64,000 nucleotides of DNA from Psychrobacter immobilis (GCF_904846235.1 NZ_CAJGZN010000007.1:1-64000), one strand, 5' to 3'; shown: positions 7,771 through 17,987, counted from the stretch's first letter. The notes: generated by a model from the sequence alone, not told the origin. Numbers and translations: made by a program.

Positions 7771-9432
7771 ATGGCTCAATATATTTACACGATGAACAAC
7801 GTGTCAAAACTTGTTCCCCCTAAGCGTGAAATCCTAAAAAATATCAACCTATCGTTTTTCCCTGGTGCCAAAATTGGTGTCTTGGGTATCAACGGTTCAG
7901 GTAAATCAACCTTGCTCCGTATCATGGCAGGTGTCGATACTGAGTTTAGTGGTGAAGCACGCGCGCAAGCAGGTACCAAAGTTGGCTATCTGCCACAGGA
8001 ACCACAGCTAGATGACAGCAAAGACGTTCGTGGTAATGTCGAAGACGGTATGCGCGAAGCATTAGATGCGCTAGCACGTCTAGATGCGATCTATGCTGAA
8101 TACGCTGAGCCTGATGCTGATTTTGATAAGCTTGCTGAAGAGCAAGGCAAGATGGAAGACATCATCCAGTCTTGGGATGCGCACAACTTAAATAACCAGC
8201 TAGAAAAAGCAGCCGATGCGCTACGTCTGCCACCATGGGATGCGGACGTTAGCAAACTATCAGGTGGTGAAAAACGCCGTGTGGCACTATGTCGTCTACT
8301 ATTGTCTCGCCCTGACATGCTATTGCTTGACGAACCGACCAACCATTTGGACGCCGAGTCTGTTGCATGGCTAGAGCAGTTCTTGCAGAACTACAGCGGT
8401 ACGATCGTTGCCATTACCCATGATCGCTATTTCTTGGATAATGTTGCTCAGTGGATCTTGGAGCTTGACCGTGGCCATGGCTATCCGTATGAAGGCAACT
8501 ATACTGAGTGGCTAGAGCAAAAGAACACGCGTCTAGAGCAGCAAAATAAGCAAGAAGAATCATTTGCTAAAGCGCTGAAAAAAGAGCTTGAGTGGATTCG
8601 CAAAAACCAAAAAGGCCAACAGGCCAAGTCTAAATCTCGTGTACAGCGTTTTGAGGAGTTGAACTCAACTGAGTTCCAGAAACGTAATGAGACTTCTGAG
8701 ATTTATATTCCACCTGGTCCACGTTTGGGTAACAAGGTTATTGAGATTAATGACATCTCTAAATCATTCGGCGATCGTCTGCTATATGAAAACCTAAGCT
8801 TTAACGTACCAGCTGGTGGTATCGTTGGTATTATCGGTCCAAATGGTGCGGGTAAAACCACTCTGTTTAACATGATTACTGAGCGCGATACGCCAGATAC
8901 TGGTTCAGTCGATTTGGGTGAAAGTGTTAAAGTTGCCTATGTCGGTCAGGTACGTGATCATCTAGATGACAACAAAACCGTGTGGGAAGAAGTCTCTGAT
9001 GGCCTTGATATCATTACTGTTGGCGACTACACCACGCCAAGCCGTGCCTATATCGGACGTTTTAACTTCAAAGGCTCAGATCAGCAAAAGCACGTCGGTC
9101 AATTATCAGGTGGTGAGCGTAACCGTCTGCAGTTAGCGAAAACGCTAAAGCAAGGCGCAAACGTATTGCTCCTCGATGAACCATCAAACGATTTGGATAT
9201 AGAGACCTTACGTGCACTAGAGGATGCGATTCAAGTATTCCCAGGTACAGTAATGGTCGTATCGCATGATCGCTGGTTCCTTGATCGTATCGCGACTCAT
9301 ATCTTGGCATTCGAAGAAGAAGGCCCGGTTTGGTTCGACGGTAACTATACTGAGTTTGAAGCGTATCGTAAAAAGACAATGGGTGATGATGCCAGTCCTA
9401 AACGTGCTAAGTATAAGAAAATTACGAACTAA
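7771..9432 (+). CDS. ettA: Energy-dependent translational throttle protein EttA (ABC-F ATPase)
   Basis: 553 residues from ATG 7771 (CGGAG 5 bases upstream), close to the E. coli length. Two ABC domains are visible: Walker A GINGSGKST and GPNGAGKTT, signatures LSGGEKRR and LSGGERNR, Walker B LLLDEPTNHLD and LLLDEPSNDLD. Between them lies the charged linker (EWIRKNQKGQQAKSKSRVQR). The N-terminal MAQYIYTMNNVSKLVPPKREIL is characteristic of EttA within the ABC-F group. EttA binds the ribosomal E site and gates the first steps of elongation according to ADP/ATP ratio. It is cytoplasmic and has no membrane partner. A terminator follows the gene. Confidence 0.95.
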   Translation: MAQYIYTMNNVSKLVPPKREILKNINLSFFPGAKIGVLGINGSGKSTLLRIMAGVDTEFSGEARAQAGTKVGYLPQEPQLDDSKDVRGNVEDGMREALDALARLDAIYAEYAEPDADFDKLAEEQGKMEDIIQSWDAHNLNNQLEKAADALRLPPWDADVSKLSGGEKRRVALCRLLLSRPDMLLLDEPTNHLDAESVAWLEQFLQNYSGTIVAITHDRYFLDNVAQWILELDRGHGYPYEGNYTEWLEQKNTRLEQQNKQEESFAKALKKELEWIRKNQKGQQAKSKSRVQRFEELNSTEFQKRNETSEIYIPPGPRLGNKVIEINDISKSFGDRLLYENLSFNVPAGGIVGIIGPNGAGKTTLFNMITERDTPDTGSVDLGESVKVAYVGQVRDHLDDNKTVWEEVSDGLDIITVGDYTTPSRAYIGRFNFKGSDQQKHVGQLSGGERNRLQLAKTLKQGANVLLLDEPSNDLDIETLRALEDAIQVFPGTVMVVSHDRWFLDRIATHILAFEEEGPVWFDGNYTEFEAYRKKTMGDDASPKRAKYKKITN

Positions 9433-9460
9433 TACGACTGTTTAATATAGTCGAATCCTA

Positions 9461-9495
9461 AAAAAAGACCGCTAATCGTTAGCGGTCTTTTTTTG
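9461..9495. terminator. Bidirectional terminator between ettA and plsB
   Basis: Stem AAGACCGCTAA (9465-9475) pairs with TTAGCGGTCTT (9479-9489), with an A run before it and a T run after it. It sits between two convergent genes. Confidence 0.9.
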
Positions 9496-9535
9496 TTTAG
9501 CGTAAAATTTCAAAGGGTGTGGGTAGTTGTTAAAA

Positions 9536-12328
9536 TTAACGCTTACGCCCAAACTTACGCTGTTTTTTATTACTAATCTCAGTAATGGCGTGAGTGATTT
9601 CTTCTTCGTCCAAACTAGCGACTTGCTGCAAGATTTGCATCATATCAGGCGTTAGTACGTACTTAGCATGATGAGCGATATCATTAATACGATGATCGAA
9701 AGTCAGTATGCCTGTTTCATCGTCTTTTTGTAGATAGTCAAGACGAGTCAACGCACTAATGAAACTGGTAAACAGGGCGCGATCAAAGAAGTCAGGAATA
9801 TCATCTGCATAAAGCACAGACAAACGCTGCCCAAGCAGGTGACATAAATCAACAACTTCATTTTCAGTCAAATTACCGGAGCCTTGCTGAGCAAGTAGGG
9901 CAAGCGTCATAAAGTAACGCTCAAGACTTTGACCAACTGGAGTTGCCAGTACTTGCAGCTGCTGATAGTGCTTGCTATTAGATTCAGGAACGCTGAGCGT
10001 ATCATCACCCAAGTCAACGATGAGTCCATGAGACAGCAGGTTGTCAACTTTCTTATTAAGCGTATCAGCCAAGCCATGTGCTGGATAATATAAGAATAGC
10101 TCACTTTGTAAGAACGGATATAGCTGCTCAGCGATGCTATCAAGACGGCTGCGTTTGATACGTCCGTTGCGTGCGACTAGTGCAGACAGGAACGACAGCA
10201 AAATAAAGACATGTAAGATGTTATTACGGAAATAACTGAGTAATGCTGCTTGCTTGCCTGCGACCTGAATGATATCGCCCAAGATATGCGGCGTACGCTC
10301 AATAAGTTTTAGCTTAATACCATAATCAATGATTTGCTGCGGCGTCATATCAGTGATAACTGTATCATCCGAGTAGACCAGCTGCTGAGCCAGACCTTGG
10401 TACAGTGCGATTTGCTCACGGCAAATGTTTTCATCCAATGCCGCCTTCGGTGCCGATAGTAAAACTAATGACAATAGCGAGACAGGGGTTACGACCGCAG
10501 CTTTATTGATATGCTGCATGACTTTTACGCCGATGTTATCAACCATAGCGCTGGTCTTTTCATCAAGCGGTGAGTCAGTACGATCGGGTGGCAAGCTATT
10601 GGCTGGCACATCAAATTTTGTCATAAAGTCACTAAGGTGCAACGGTGTACCGAAGCTCAAATGCACATTACCGAAGATACGTTCAATTTTACGGCCAACT
10701 TTAAGCAGCCCGATTAAAGACTCTGACTCTTTCGGCTTACCTTTTAGCTCGCCGACATACGTGCCGCCTTCCATAATGCGCTCGTAACCAATATAAGTTG
10801 GAATAAATACTACAGGCTTATTGGTTTGGCGTAGCTGACTATGGACGGTCATCGCTAGCATACCCATTTTTGGCGGTAGCAAGCGACCTGAACGTGAGCG
10901 ACCACCTTCGATAAAGTATTCAATCGGGGTGTTGCGTGTGATCAGGGTATGCATATATTCGCGCAGTACTGCAGTATATAGCGCGTTACCACGGAAGCTA
11001 CGACGAATATAAAAAGCAACGGCACCGCGTAATAGTGGGCCTAATACAGGCACATCTAAGTTGTCACCTGCTGCGACATAAGGGATACTCAGGCCGCGTT
11101 TGTAGATGACATAAGACAGTAATAGATAGTCGACATGACTGCGATGACAAGGCACATAAATCAGCTCATAATCGGTCGCAAGGTCACGTACTCGCTCGAA
11201 ATGATGAACTTCTACGCCGTCATATAACTGCGTCCATAACCATGTCAGAAATTTATAAAAACCACGGATGATAGAATGAGAGTAGTCATTGACCATCTCA
11301 TTAGCATAGCCTCTAGCCTGACTACGAGCTTCTCGAACGCTGGTCCCTTTTTCTGCCGCTTCCATCTCGATTGCATGTTTGATCGCTGGCGAGTACACCA
11401 GTTTGTCTACCAAGTTACGTCTATCTGATAGATCTGGGCCGAGCATACTGGCGCGCTGCTTATCTAAATAAATTGACAGTTGCTGCTGCAACATACGAAC
11501 CAGTTCACGATTACTATCGGCTGATGCGACTAGCGCATAGCTTGGTGTTTGCTCAGCGTCAGCTGCGGCATCAGTAGTAGTAGCGGCAGTTGAATCTGTA
11601 TCGACTGAATCCGTCGCGGTTAAATCTGCTTTAAGAGCATCTGTAGCGACTGAGTCAAAGGTAGCAGGTCCTTCCACGTCGCCTTTGAGATTATCATTGA
11701 TAATAGTACGTAAGTCTTGCGGTGGGTGAAACTGTACAAAAGTGTCGCGGCCCATCACCCCGATATTAAATAGTTGCTTGGTAATGCTAGGGTCTTGCCA
11801 GTTGTCGGCAGTTAGTAGCTTAAATAGCGAATCTTCTTTTTCAGGTGCGCGTCCCCACAGAATCGATACGGGCACTAGACGTACCTTTAACTCCGGATAT
11901 TGCAACACAGCAGATACCAAGCGGGAAAGGCGAGGAGACAGCTGGCTGTCTTTAGCACTTGGGTGATTCAAAAATATGATGGCCGCATTTTCTTTAATAT
12001 TATGGGCGGCATCATTTACTCCAACCAGTGCTGGCGGTAGATTGTGCTCTTGCGTCTGCAAGTCGATCAGAATACTGTTGGAACGAGAATAGTCCTGTAA
12101 TACATAAAATCTTAGCGTCTGATCATCATTGTCGAACTCAGGTAGCTCGCCTAATAACTTAGGCTTTACGGCGATATCGAGCATCTGACCTGACAGCTTA
12201 CGATACAGCTGATTGATCGGTGCATTAGAATAAGGCTTAGTAGCGATTGCATTGCCATCAGTTTTAGCAGTGCCATCAGTCGCGACTGGCGCTTTAAAAA
12301 TCCGTTTTTTTAAGAACTTCGGTATCAT
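9536..12328 (-). CDS. plsB: Glycerol-3-phosphate 1-O-acyltransferase
   Basis: About 930 residues from ATG 12328; a TTG at 12340 would add four. The acyltransferase core has the HRSHVDY block (HX4D, near residue 395), the FIEGGRSRSGRLLPPK substrate-binding block and a downstream VFIPTYIGYERIMEG block, all diagnostic of PlsB. The enzyme acylates sn-1 of glycerol 3-phosphate at the inner membrane, the first step of phospholipid synthesis. It is about 120 residues longer than E. coli PlsB. Part of the excess is a Thr/Ala/Asp-rich low-complexity stretch around residues 235-270, ahead of the catalytic core. It is convergent with ettA and divergent from ybaK. Confidence 0.95.
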   Translation of the reverse strand: MIPKFLKKRIFKAPVATDGTAKTDGNAIATKPYSNAPINQLYRKLSGQMLDIAVKPKLLGELPEFDNDDQTLRFYVLQDYSRSNSILIDLQTQEHNLPPALVGVNDAAHNIKENAAIIFLNHPSAKDSQLSPRLSRLVSAVLQYPELKVRLVPVSILWGRAPEKEDSLFKLLTADNWQDPSITKQLFNIGVMGRDTFVQFHPPQDLRTIINDNLKGDVEGPATFDSVATDALKADLTATDSVDTDSTAATTTDAAADAEQTPSYALVASADSNRELVRMLQQQLSIYLDKQRASMLGPDLSDRRNLVDKLVYSPAIKHAIEMEAAEKGTSVREARSQARGYANEMVNDYSHSIIRGFYKFLTWLWTQLYDGVEVHHFERVRDLATDYELIYVPCHRSHVDYLLLSYVIYKRGLSIPYVAAGDNLDVPVLGPLLRGAVAFYIRRSFRGNALYTAVLREYMHTLITRNTPIEYFIEGGRSRSGRLLPPKMGMLAMTVHSQLRQTNKPVVFIPTYIGYERIMEGGTYVGELKGKPKESESLIGLLKVGRKIERIFGNVHLSFGTPLHLSDFMTKFDVPANSLPPDRTDSPLDEKTSAMVDNIGVKVMQHINKAAVVTPVSLLSLVLLSAPKAALDENICREQIALYQGLAQQLVYSDDTVITDMTPQQIIDYGIKLKLIERTPHILGDIIQVAGKQAALLSYFRNNILHVFILLSFLSALVARNGRIKRSRLDSIAEQLYPFLQSELFLYYPAHGLADTLNKKVDNLLSHGLIVDLGDDTLSVPESNSKHYQQLQVLATPVGQSLERYFMTLALLAQQGSGNLTENEVVDLCHLLGQRLSVLYADDIPDFFDRALFTSFISALTRLDYLQKDDETGILTFDHRINDIAHHAKYVLTPDMMQILQQVASLDEEEITHAITEISNKKQRKFGRKR

Positions 12329-12575
12329 AATCAGTATCAAAAATAATCAAATATGTTGCGCTTATGATGCCATAAAAGCCACCAAAGCGATATATAGTGT
12401 CTGTATATACTACCAATATTAATACGGTTTGGTTACGCTGTAGTGAGTGACGCATTATACAAAATACTCAAACATTTGAAAGTTAACATGTTTAGGGTAA
12501 TAATATATTTTTATCACCGATGACTCATAAATATAGCGTCTACTTCTCTATTTCATTTTACTAAGCCTAAAACTT

Positions 12576-13064
12576 ATGACTCCAGCTATCAATCTTGCCA
12601 AAAAACGTAACCTTGATTACCAATTACACGAATATACTCACGACAGCAATGCTGCTTCGTTTGGTTTAGAAGCCGCAGAAAAACTCGGTGTAGCGGTGAC
12701 ACAGGTATTCAAAACTTTAGTAGTGACCACCGATACTGGTGTACTCGCTGTGGCGATATTGCCAGTCGATAAAACACTTAATTTTAAAAAAATGGCTAAG
12801 GCGCTATCTTCTAACAAATTGCTATCTTGCAAAAAAGTACAGATGGCTGACCCCAAACAAGTAGAGCGTAGCACAGGCTATGTGTTGGGTGGTGTCAGTC
12901 CACTGGGTCAAAAGAAGCGACTAAAAACCGTGATAGATAGTACAGCTCAAGATCATGCCACTATCTATGTGAGTGGTGGTCGCCGCGGTCTAGAGATTGA
13001 ATTGCCGCCTGCACAGTTGGCTGCAACGCTTGATGCTTGCTTTAGTGATATTACTGATAAGTAA
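12576..13064 (+). CDS. ybaK: Cys-tRNA(Pro)/Cys-tRNA(Cys) deacylase YbaK
   Basis: 162 residues, typical for the family. Conserved blocks include the N-terminal YQLHEYTHD, VFKTLVV with the catalytic lysine region (KTLNFKKMAKAL), VERSTGYVLGGVSPLGQKKRL, and ISGGRRGLEIELPP-like wording near the C-terminus (VSGGRRGLEIELPP). This trans-editing enzyme hydrolyses Cys mischarged on tRNA-Pro. The ribosome-binding site is weak. It appears to be a single-gene unit divergent from plsB. Confidence 0.93.
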   Translation: MTPAINLAKKRNLDYQLHEYTHDSNAASFGLEAAEKLGVAVTQVFKTLVVTTDTGVLAVAILPVDKTLNFKKMAKALSSNKLLSCKKVQMADPKQVERSTGYVLGGVSPLGQKKRLKTVIDSTAQDHATIYVSGGRRGLEIELPPAQLAATLDACFSDITDK

Positions 13065-13268
13065 AATGTTATACGGTGGCTATCATCTGCCTATTATAAA
13101 TTCGCCATACCGACAATTTCGCTAAGCATATTTATGAGTAATCTATACTGGTTTTGCTTGTATTGAAGATATTTTGGCGCAAGATTGTTGTAGATTGACC
13201 ATAGCGATAAGGCGTAGACTTATACGCCAGCTTATCTATTATTTTTATCTACATTTAAGGACATGCTC

Positions 13269-13643
13269 ATGCCACATTTAACCATTCAAGTAACACCCAA
13301 CGTCAGTATCGCTCACGAAGAATCACTGCTCAAATCGTTAAACAAAGCATTGTGGGATAGTGGTCAGTTTAAGCTGCCTACTGATATCAAAGCCCGTATT
13401 GTACCTATTAACTCATTTCTAGTAGGTGTTGAAGATGATGAACAGGCCAATGGATTTATTTACGTCCACCTAAAGCTGATGAGCGGACGTGATATGGCCA
13501 CTCGTGACCAGTTGGCTGAGATGTTGGTTGCTACTATCGAGGAAAAAATAGGCGCAGAGCAGTCAGGACGTGCGGCATTGCAGATATGTGTAGAAGTTGA
13601 AGAGATAAGTGCGGTCTATCATAAAAAAATGCTTGGTGACTAA
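13269..13643 (+). CDS. 5-carboxymethyl-2-hydroxymuconate isomerase-like (CHMI, tautomerase fold)
   Basis: The preferred ATG at 13269 has AAGGA 8 bases upstream and gives a 124-residue protein starting MPHLTIQ. Pro at position 2 becomes the catalytic N-terminal base of the tautomerase superfamily; the ATG at 13263 would bury it. Length and the later F-I-Y-V-H-L-K-L-M-S-G-R strand match the CHMI (HpaF) family, which isomerises a ring-cleavage product of homoprotocatechuate. No other hpa genes are nearby, so the in vivo substrate is unknown. Confidence 0.8.
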   Translation: MPHLTIQVTPNVSIAHEESLLKSLNKALWDSGQFKLPTDIKARIVPINSFLVGVEDDEQANGFIYVHLKLMSGRDMATRDQLAEMLVATIEEKIGAEQSGRAALQICVEVEEISAVYHKKMLGD

Positions 13644-13708
13644 CAGTACTCGCCTTAAATAGCTCGTTGCTTTTTATTATGTATAAGTATGTTTTTTAGT
13701 TAAGCATA

Positions 13709-13739
13709 AAAAAGCGCCTAAATGATAGGCGCTTTTTTA
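13709..13739. terminator. Bidirectional terminator between the CHMI-like and fadE genes
   Basis: AAAGCGCCT (13711-13719) pairs with AGGCGCTTT (13727-13735), flanked by A and T runs, between two convergent genes. Confidence 0.88.
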
Positions 13740-13767
13740 TTGGTTATCGATGCTGTATTAGTTAATT

Positions 13768-15588
13768 TTAGTCTAAGAATGCAAAGTGATCGATGTCCAT
13801 TGCTGTCATGCTTTCGCTTGGTGCAACCATCGCTTCTGCGTGACCAGACGTGCGTGGTAACAACTTATCAAAGTAGAATTCAGCAGTCTGAATTTTTGCT
13901 TTGTAGAACTCTGGTGCTTCTGTACCGCCATTTTCTAGCTTTTCGTAAGCTACTGCTGCCATACGCGCCCAATGATAACCCATCATCACGTAGCCTGAGT
14001 ACATTAGGAAGTCATCTGACGCTGCTGAGATGATTTCACGATCTTTACGTGCCATCAGCATTAAGCGTACCGTCAAGGTATTCCACTCAGCACATAGCTT
14101 GGTCAGTGCCCAAACGAATTTACGCATTTCTTTATCGAGTGCGTACTCGCCACACCATTTCATGATACTTGACGTGTAGTCACGGATAATCTTACCTTTA
14201 GACTGCAAGATAACCTTACGGCCTAGTAGATCAAGTGCCTGTACGCCAGTGGTTCCTTCGTACATCGTTGCGATACGGGCATCACGAGCAATTTGTTCCA
14301 TACCCCATTCTTTGATGTAACCGTGACCGCCATATACTTGCTGACCATGTTTAGCAGCTTCGATACCTAGCTCAGTCAAAAAGCCTTTTAGGATTGGCGT
14401 GTAGAAGCCTAATTTATCATCCCATTTTTCGAATTCTTCATCATCGCCATTGACGATACCCTGTGCCATTTTATCAGCGTAGCGTGCCGAATGATAAATC
14501 ATTGAGCGACCACCTTCAGCAAAGGCTTTTTGCGTCAGTAGCATACGGCGTACGTCGGCATGATGGATAATAGCATCAGCTACTTTTTCAGGATCTTTAG
14601 TACCAGATAGTGTACGCATAGAACGGCGTTCTTTAGCATATGGCAAGGCGTTTTGGAAAGACAATTCAGTATGCGCCAGACCTTGGATACCAGTACCGAT
14701 ACGAGCCGTGTTCATGAATGTGAACATGGCTTTTAGGCCTTTATGCGGTTCGCCGATTAGATAGCCGACTGCGCCATCAAAGTTCAATACACATGTCGAA
14801 GATGCGCTGATGCCCATTTTGTGCTCAATTGAACCACAAACTACGGCATTGCGCTCGCCAGCTTCACCTTCAGCATTCGGGGTGAATTTTGGTACGATAA
14901 ATAGTGAAATACCGCGCGTGCCTTCTGGTGCATTTGGTAGGCGTGCTAGGACGATATGGACGATGTTGTCTGTTAAGTCATGCTCACCGCTTGAGATAAA
15001 GATTTTGGTACCGCTGATTTTGTAGGTACCGTCATCTTGTGGAATGGCTTTTGATTTAACTTGACCCAAATCCGTACCACACTGTGGCTCAGTCAGACAC
15101 ATGGTACCTGCCCATGAGCCTTCGATCAGTTTAGGTAAATACAGTGCTTTTTGCTCGTCAGTACCGTACTGAAGCAGCGTGTTGATACAACCTGTTGATA
15201 GACCAGGATACATCGACCATGACCAGTTAGCAGTACCGATCATCTCAGATTTAATAAGGTTGATTGACGTTGGCAGATTCATGCCACCGAATTCTTCAGG
15301 ATATGAGATACCTTGCCAGCCGCCTTCTACAAACTGGTCATAAGCCTCTTTGAAGCCTTTTGGCGTGGTCACGACGCCATCTTCAAAATGACAGCCTTCT
15401 TCACCACCTGATTGATAGAGCGGGGCAATGACGTTTTCAGCAAAATCAGCCATACCTTGTAGAATCATGTCTACAGTTTCAGGATCAGCGTTTTCGCCGT
15501 TGTCTAAGCTTTTATAATGCGTCTGATAGTCAAATACATCATTAATCAAAAATTTGATATCACGTAAGGGGGCTTTGTAAGTTAACAT
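13768..15588 (-). CDS. Acyl-CoA dehydrogenase, long (about 600-residue) type
   Basis: 606 residues, longer than the classical 380-residue enzymes. It has an N-terminal extension (YKAPLRDIKFLINDVFDY), the FAD core (CLTEPQCGTDLG, KIFISSGEHD), YGGHGYIKEWGMEQIARDARI, and the catalytic-glutamate MYEGTTGVQALDLLGRK near residue 440, followed by an extra C-terminal domain. This layout matches the long FadE-type dehydrogenases common in Pseudomonas and Acinetobacter, which catalyse the first oxidation of acyl-CoA beta-oxidation. An ETF would accept the electrons; none is in the window. Chain-length preference is unknown. It is monocistronic and ends at a shared terminator. Confidence 0.92.
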   Translation of the reverse strand: MLTYKAPLRDIKFLINDVFDYQTHYKSLDNGENADPETVDMILQGMADFAENVIAPLYQSGGEEGCHFEDGVVTTPKGFKEAYDQFVEGGWQGISYPEEFGGMNLPTSINLIKSEMIGTANWSWSMYPGLSTGCINTLLQYGTDEQKALYLPKLIEGSWAGTMCLTEPQCGTDLGQVKSKAIPQDDGTYKISGTKIFISSGEHDLTDNIVHIVLARLPNAPEGTRGISLFIVPKFTPNAEGEAGERNAVVCGSIEHKMGISASSTCVLNFDGAVGYLIGEPHKGLKAMFTFMNTARIGTGIQGLAHTELSFQNALPYAKERRSMRTLSGTKDPEKVADAIIHHADVRRMLLTQKAFAEGGRSMIYHSARYADKMAQGIVNGDDEEFEKWDDKLGFYTPILKGFLTELGIEAAKHGQQVYGGHGYIKEWGMEQIARDARIATMYEGTTGVQALDLLGRKVILQSKGKIIRDYTSSIMKWCGEYALDKEMRKFVWALTKLCAEWNTLTVRLMLMARKDREIISAASDDFLMYSGYVMMGYHWARMAAVAYEKLENGGTEAPEFYKAKIQTAEFYFDKLLPRTSGHAEAMVAPSESMTAMDIDHFAFLD

Positions 15589-15969
15589 AATCGCTCTCTT
15601 TGGTTAGTTCGCTATCATAGACTTATGGCGCAATATTTGAGTCACAACTTATGTAAGCGATATTTACTTATGTTAGATGAGCTAGACGTTATATTAGTCA
15701 TCAAGTGAATTATTAGTGGACAGCTTTCCAGTGTATTAGTTATTAGAACGTCTTTAGCGACGGACAGCTGTTATAGCGTTGATATGATTATAAATCTTAA
15801 ACAGCGACAAATATACAACTAATAACTATTATTCATGATTAATTATGTTATTAATTCATTTTAGTTTGTATAGGTAAATTGTATCTTCGCTTGAAATTAT
15901 TCTATAAAGGGCTATGTAGACTCATCTAAATTCAGAGACAAATGGACTTATCAAATAGGAAAGCCATTT
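15589..15969. other. Intergenic region, 381 bases
   Basis: Divergent promoter region of the acyl-CoA dehydrogenase (minus) and FUSC (plus) genes. It is A+T-rich; no operator, RNA or coding sequence is convincing. Confidence 0.5.
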
Positions 15970-17091
15970 ATGAGCACCTCAAAAAAGCAACAGCGAGCCT
16001 CTTGGTTGAGCGCACTATTAACTCGTATTAAGGGGTTAATCGATGGTGAGCTGAATCACTTACTCACAGTCAATCGTAGTCACCGACCATGGCATATGCC
16101 AATCATCGCGGCGATTGCGATTAGCTTTCCGGTGTTTGTAGGGGCTTATTTTGGTGACTTGTCTTCAGGTATCAAAGCATCGCTAGGCTCGATGATTATT
16201 CTAAACCTACCATTTACAGGCGGGCTACCACATCGGCTAGTGACGGTCATGGCTTGGGGGTTTGCGATGATACTCAGCTTTGCACTGGGGCTGATCGCGC
16301 AGCTGATGCCAGTGTTGCGGCTGCCTGTGTTTATGCTGATTGGGATTAGCGTGGTGATGTTAGGTCGTTATTATCGGCAACCACCACCAGCGGGATTGTT
16401 TGTATTGATGGCGGGTGCGATTGCGCTATTTATCCCCGTGCCGATTGATCAAGTGCTCTCAGCGATAGGGCTTGTGATATTGGGTAGTGGCTCCTCGATG
16501 TTGCTAGCGCTACTCTATAGTTTGTTCTTATTGGCGGCCCGTCCTGTTGCTTCTGTACCTGTTTATGACTATCAGCCTGATATGATTAGCGATAGTCTGA
16601 TCGTGGTAAGTTTCGTTAGTTTGGCGTTGGTCGTTGCTGTTCTGTTAGAGCTGCCTTATCCCTACTGGGCAGCGATGAGCTGCTTTATTATCATCCAAGG
16701 TATGCAGCTACGAACCATGTGGATCAAACAGTTACACCGTTTATTGGGTACGTTGGCCGGCATGGGCGTGGCGGGCTGGATGCTGTCTTGGGGACTATCA
16801 GGATGGGACATCGCTATAGCAATACTATGTATGATGTTTTTGATTGAATCGTTTGTCGATCGGCATTATGGACTGGCGGTGATATTTATCACGCCGCTGA
16901 CGATATTTATCGCCGAGTATGGTAGTACGATGTCAGTGCCTCCCGTCGCTGGGGACGTTATCCAAGCGCGTATGATTGATACGGCGCTCGGCTGCGTGAT
17001 TGGATTGAGCGGTGGTCTAGCGATACACTCTACGCGATTGCGTGTACCGCTGCGCCGTTTTGAAAATTGGCTATTACTGCGTTTTAGTTAA
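15970..17091 (+). CDS. FUSC-type inner-membrane protein (putative aromatic-compound exporter)
   Basis: 373 residues with about ten hydrophobic segments in two blocks: about residues 44-190, then 210-350. The blocks are separated by a short hydrophilic linker (ARPVASVPVYDYQPDMISD). The second block contains LPYPYWAAMSCFIIIQGMQLRTMWIKQLHRLLGTLAGMGVAGWM, resembling the conserved core of fusaric-acid-resistance/AaeB-like proteins in which an R-x3-T-x2-G motif follows a paired helix. The long cytoplasmic domain of full AaeB proteins is missing. Export of a hydrophobic acid is only the family expectation. AGGAAAG lies before the ATG. Confidence 0.75.
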   Translation: MSTSKKQQRASWLSALLTRIKGLIDGELNHLLTVNRSHRPWHMPIIAAIAISFPVFVGAYFGDLSSGIKASLGSMIILNLPFTGGLPHRLVTVMAWGFAMILSFALGLIAQLMPVLRLPVFMLIGISVVMLGRYYRQPPPAGLFVLMAGAIALFIPVPIDQVLSAIGLVILGSGSSMLLALLYSLFLLAARPVASVPVYDYQPDMISDSLIVVSFVSLALVVAVLLELPYPYWAAMSCFIIIQGMQLRTMWIKQLHRLLGTLAGMGVAGWMLSWGLSGWDIAIAILCMMFLIESFVDRHYGLAVIFITPLTIFIAEYGSTMSVPPVAGDVIQARMIDTALGCVIGLSGGLAIHSTRLRVPLRRFENWLLLRFS

Positions 17092-17123
17092 TAGCGTATA
17101 GCTTTGCAAAGATTACTCTTTGA

Positions 17124-17987
17124 TTAACTGTTTTTATTTAACGCTGTTGTTGCTTGTGCGACATCGATAGTATGCCCAGTCCAACGCTCAAAACTTAAAG
17201 CAGCCTGACCGATAAGCATACCGTAGCCTTCAGAGGTCTGTGCGCCACGGGCGGCAAAATGCTGCAAGAATGGCAGCGGACGACCATACATCATGTCATA
17301 AGCGTATTGACAGTTTAGAGCATCATCCAACGGCAACGTATCACCTGACAAGCCAATAGAAGTGGCATTAATGATAATGTCAAAAGCGCCACTGAGTTCA
17401 TTGGTCGCACAAACCTCGATATTTTGGTCATCAATCACTGAGCTGGCCGCACTGAGCTCATTTACCAAATCAGCTGCCTTAGACACGGTGCGATTGGCAA
17501 TCGTGAGAGAGTTAATACCGGCTTCAAATAATGGCAATATTACGCCACGCGCTGCACCGCCTGCACCTATTAGCGCCACACGAGCATCGGTCAGCGGCCA
17601 GTCCATACTCATAATGTGATTGATAAGTCCTTGCCCATCCGTATTATCACCGTAGAGTGCCTCTGTGATTGGTGCGCCGCTTTCTAATAGTGCTTTGTTC
17701 AACAGTAACGTATTGACCGCGCCTGCCGTCTTGGCATGTTCTGATAAACCACCACGCGCCGCGCAGCAGTCATAAGCAACTTGTTTAAAAGGAACCGTCA
17801 CGTTAGCGCCCGCACCGCCACCGCAAAAAAACGCCTCAACGACAGCCGTAAAACTGGCGGCATCATCAGGGCAGTATTGACGCTGATAGCTAATATCAAT
17901 CCCTGCTTGTACAGCAAACTGCTCATGAATCTCAGGAGATTTACTATGGGCGATTGGATTGCCAATAACGATAAAATGTTGGGTCAT
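17124..17987 (-). CDS. aroE: Shikimate 5-dehydrogenase
   Basis: 287 residues. The N-terminal IGNPIAHSKSPEIHEQFA holds the shikimate-binding S-K-S-P motif; GANVTVPFKQVAY carries the catalytic Lys; the Rossmann motif is ALIGAGGAARGVI; GMLIGQAALSFERWTG closes the C-terminus. The enzyme reduces 3-dehydroshikimate to shikimate with NADPH in aromatic amino-acid synthesis. It converges on the FUSC gene with 32 bases between and no recognisable terminator. Confidence 0.95.
   Translation of the reverse strand: MTQHFIVIGNPIAHSKSPEIHEQFAVQAGIDISYQRQYCPDDAASFTAVVEAFFCGGGAGANVTVPFKQVAYDCCAARGGLSEHAKTAGAVNTLLLNKALLESGAPITEALYGDNTDGQGLINHIMSMDWPLTDARVALIGAGGAARGVILPLFEAGINSLTIANRTVSKAADLVNELSAASSVIDDQNIEVCATNELSGAFDIIINATSIGLSGDTLPLDDALNCQYAYDMMYGRPLPFLQHFAARGAQTSEGYGMLIGQAALSFERWTGHTIDVAQATTALNKNS

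Noticed and set aside
13722..14033. Open frame opposite the end of the acyl-CoA dehydrogenase gene
   Set aside because: It overlaps a terminator and a clear enzyme gene and has no family likeness.
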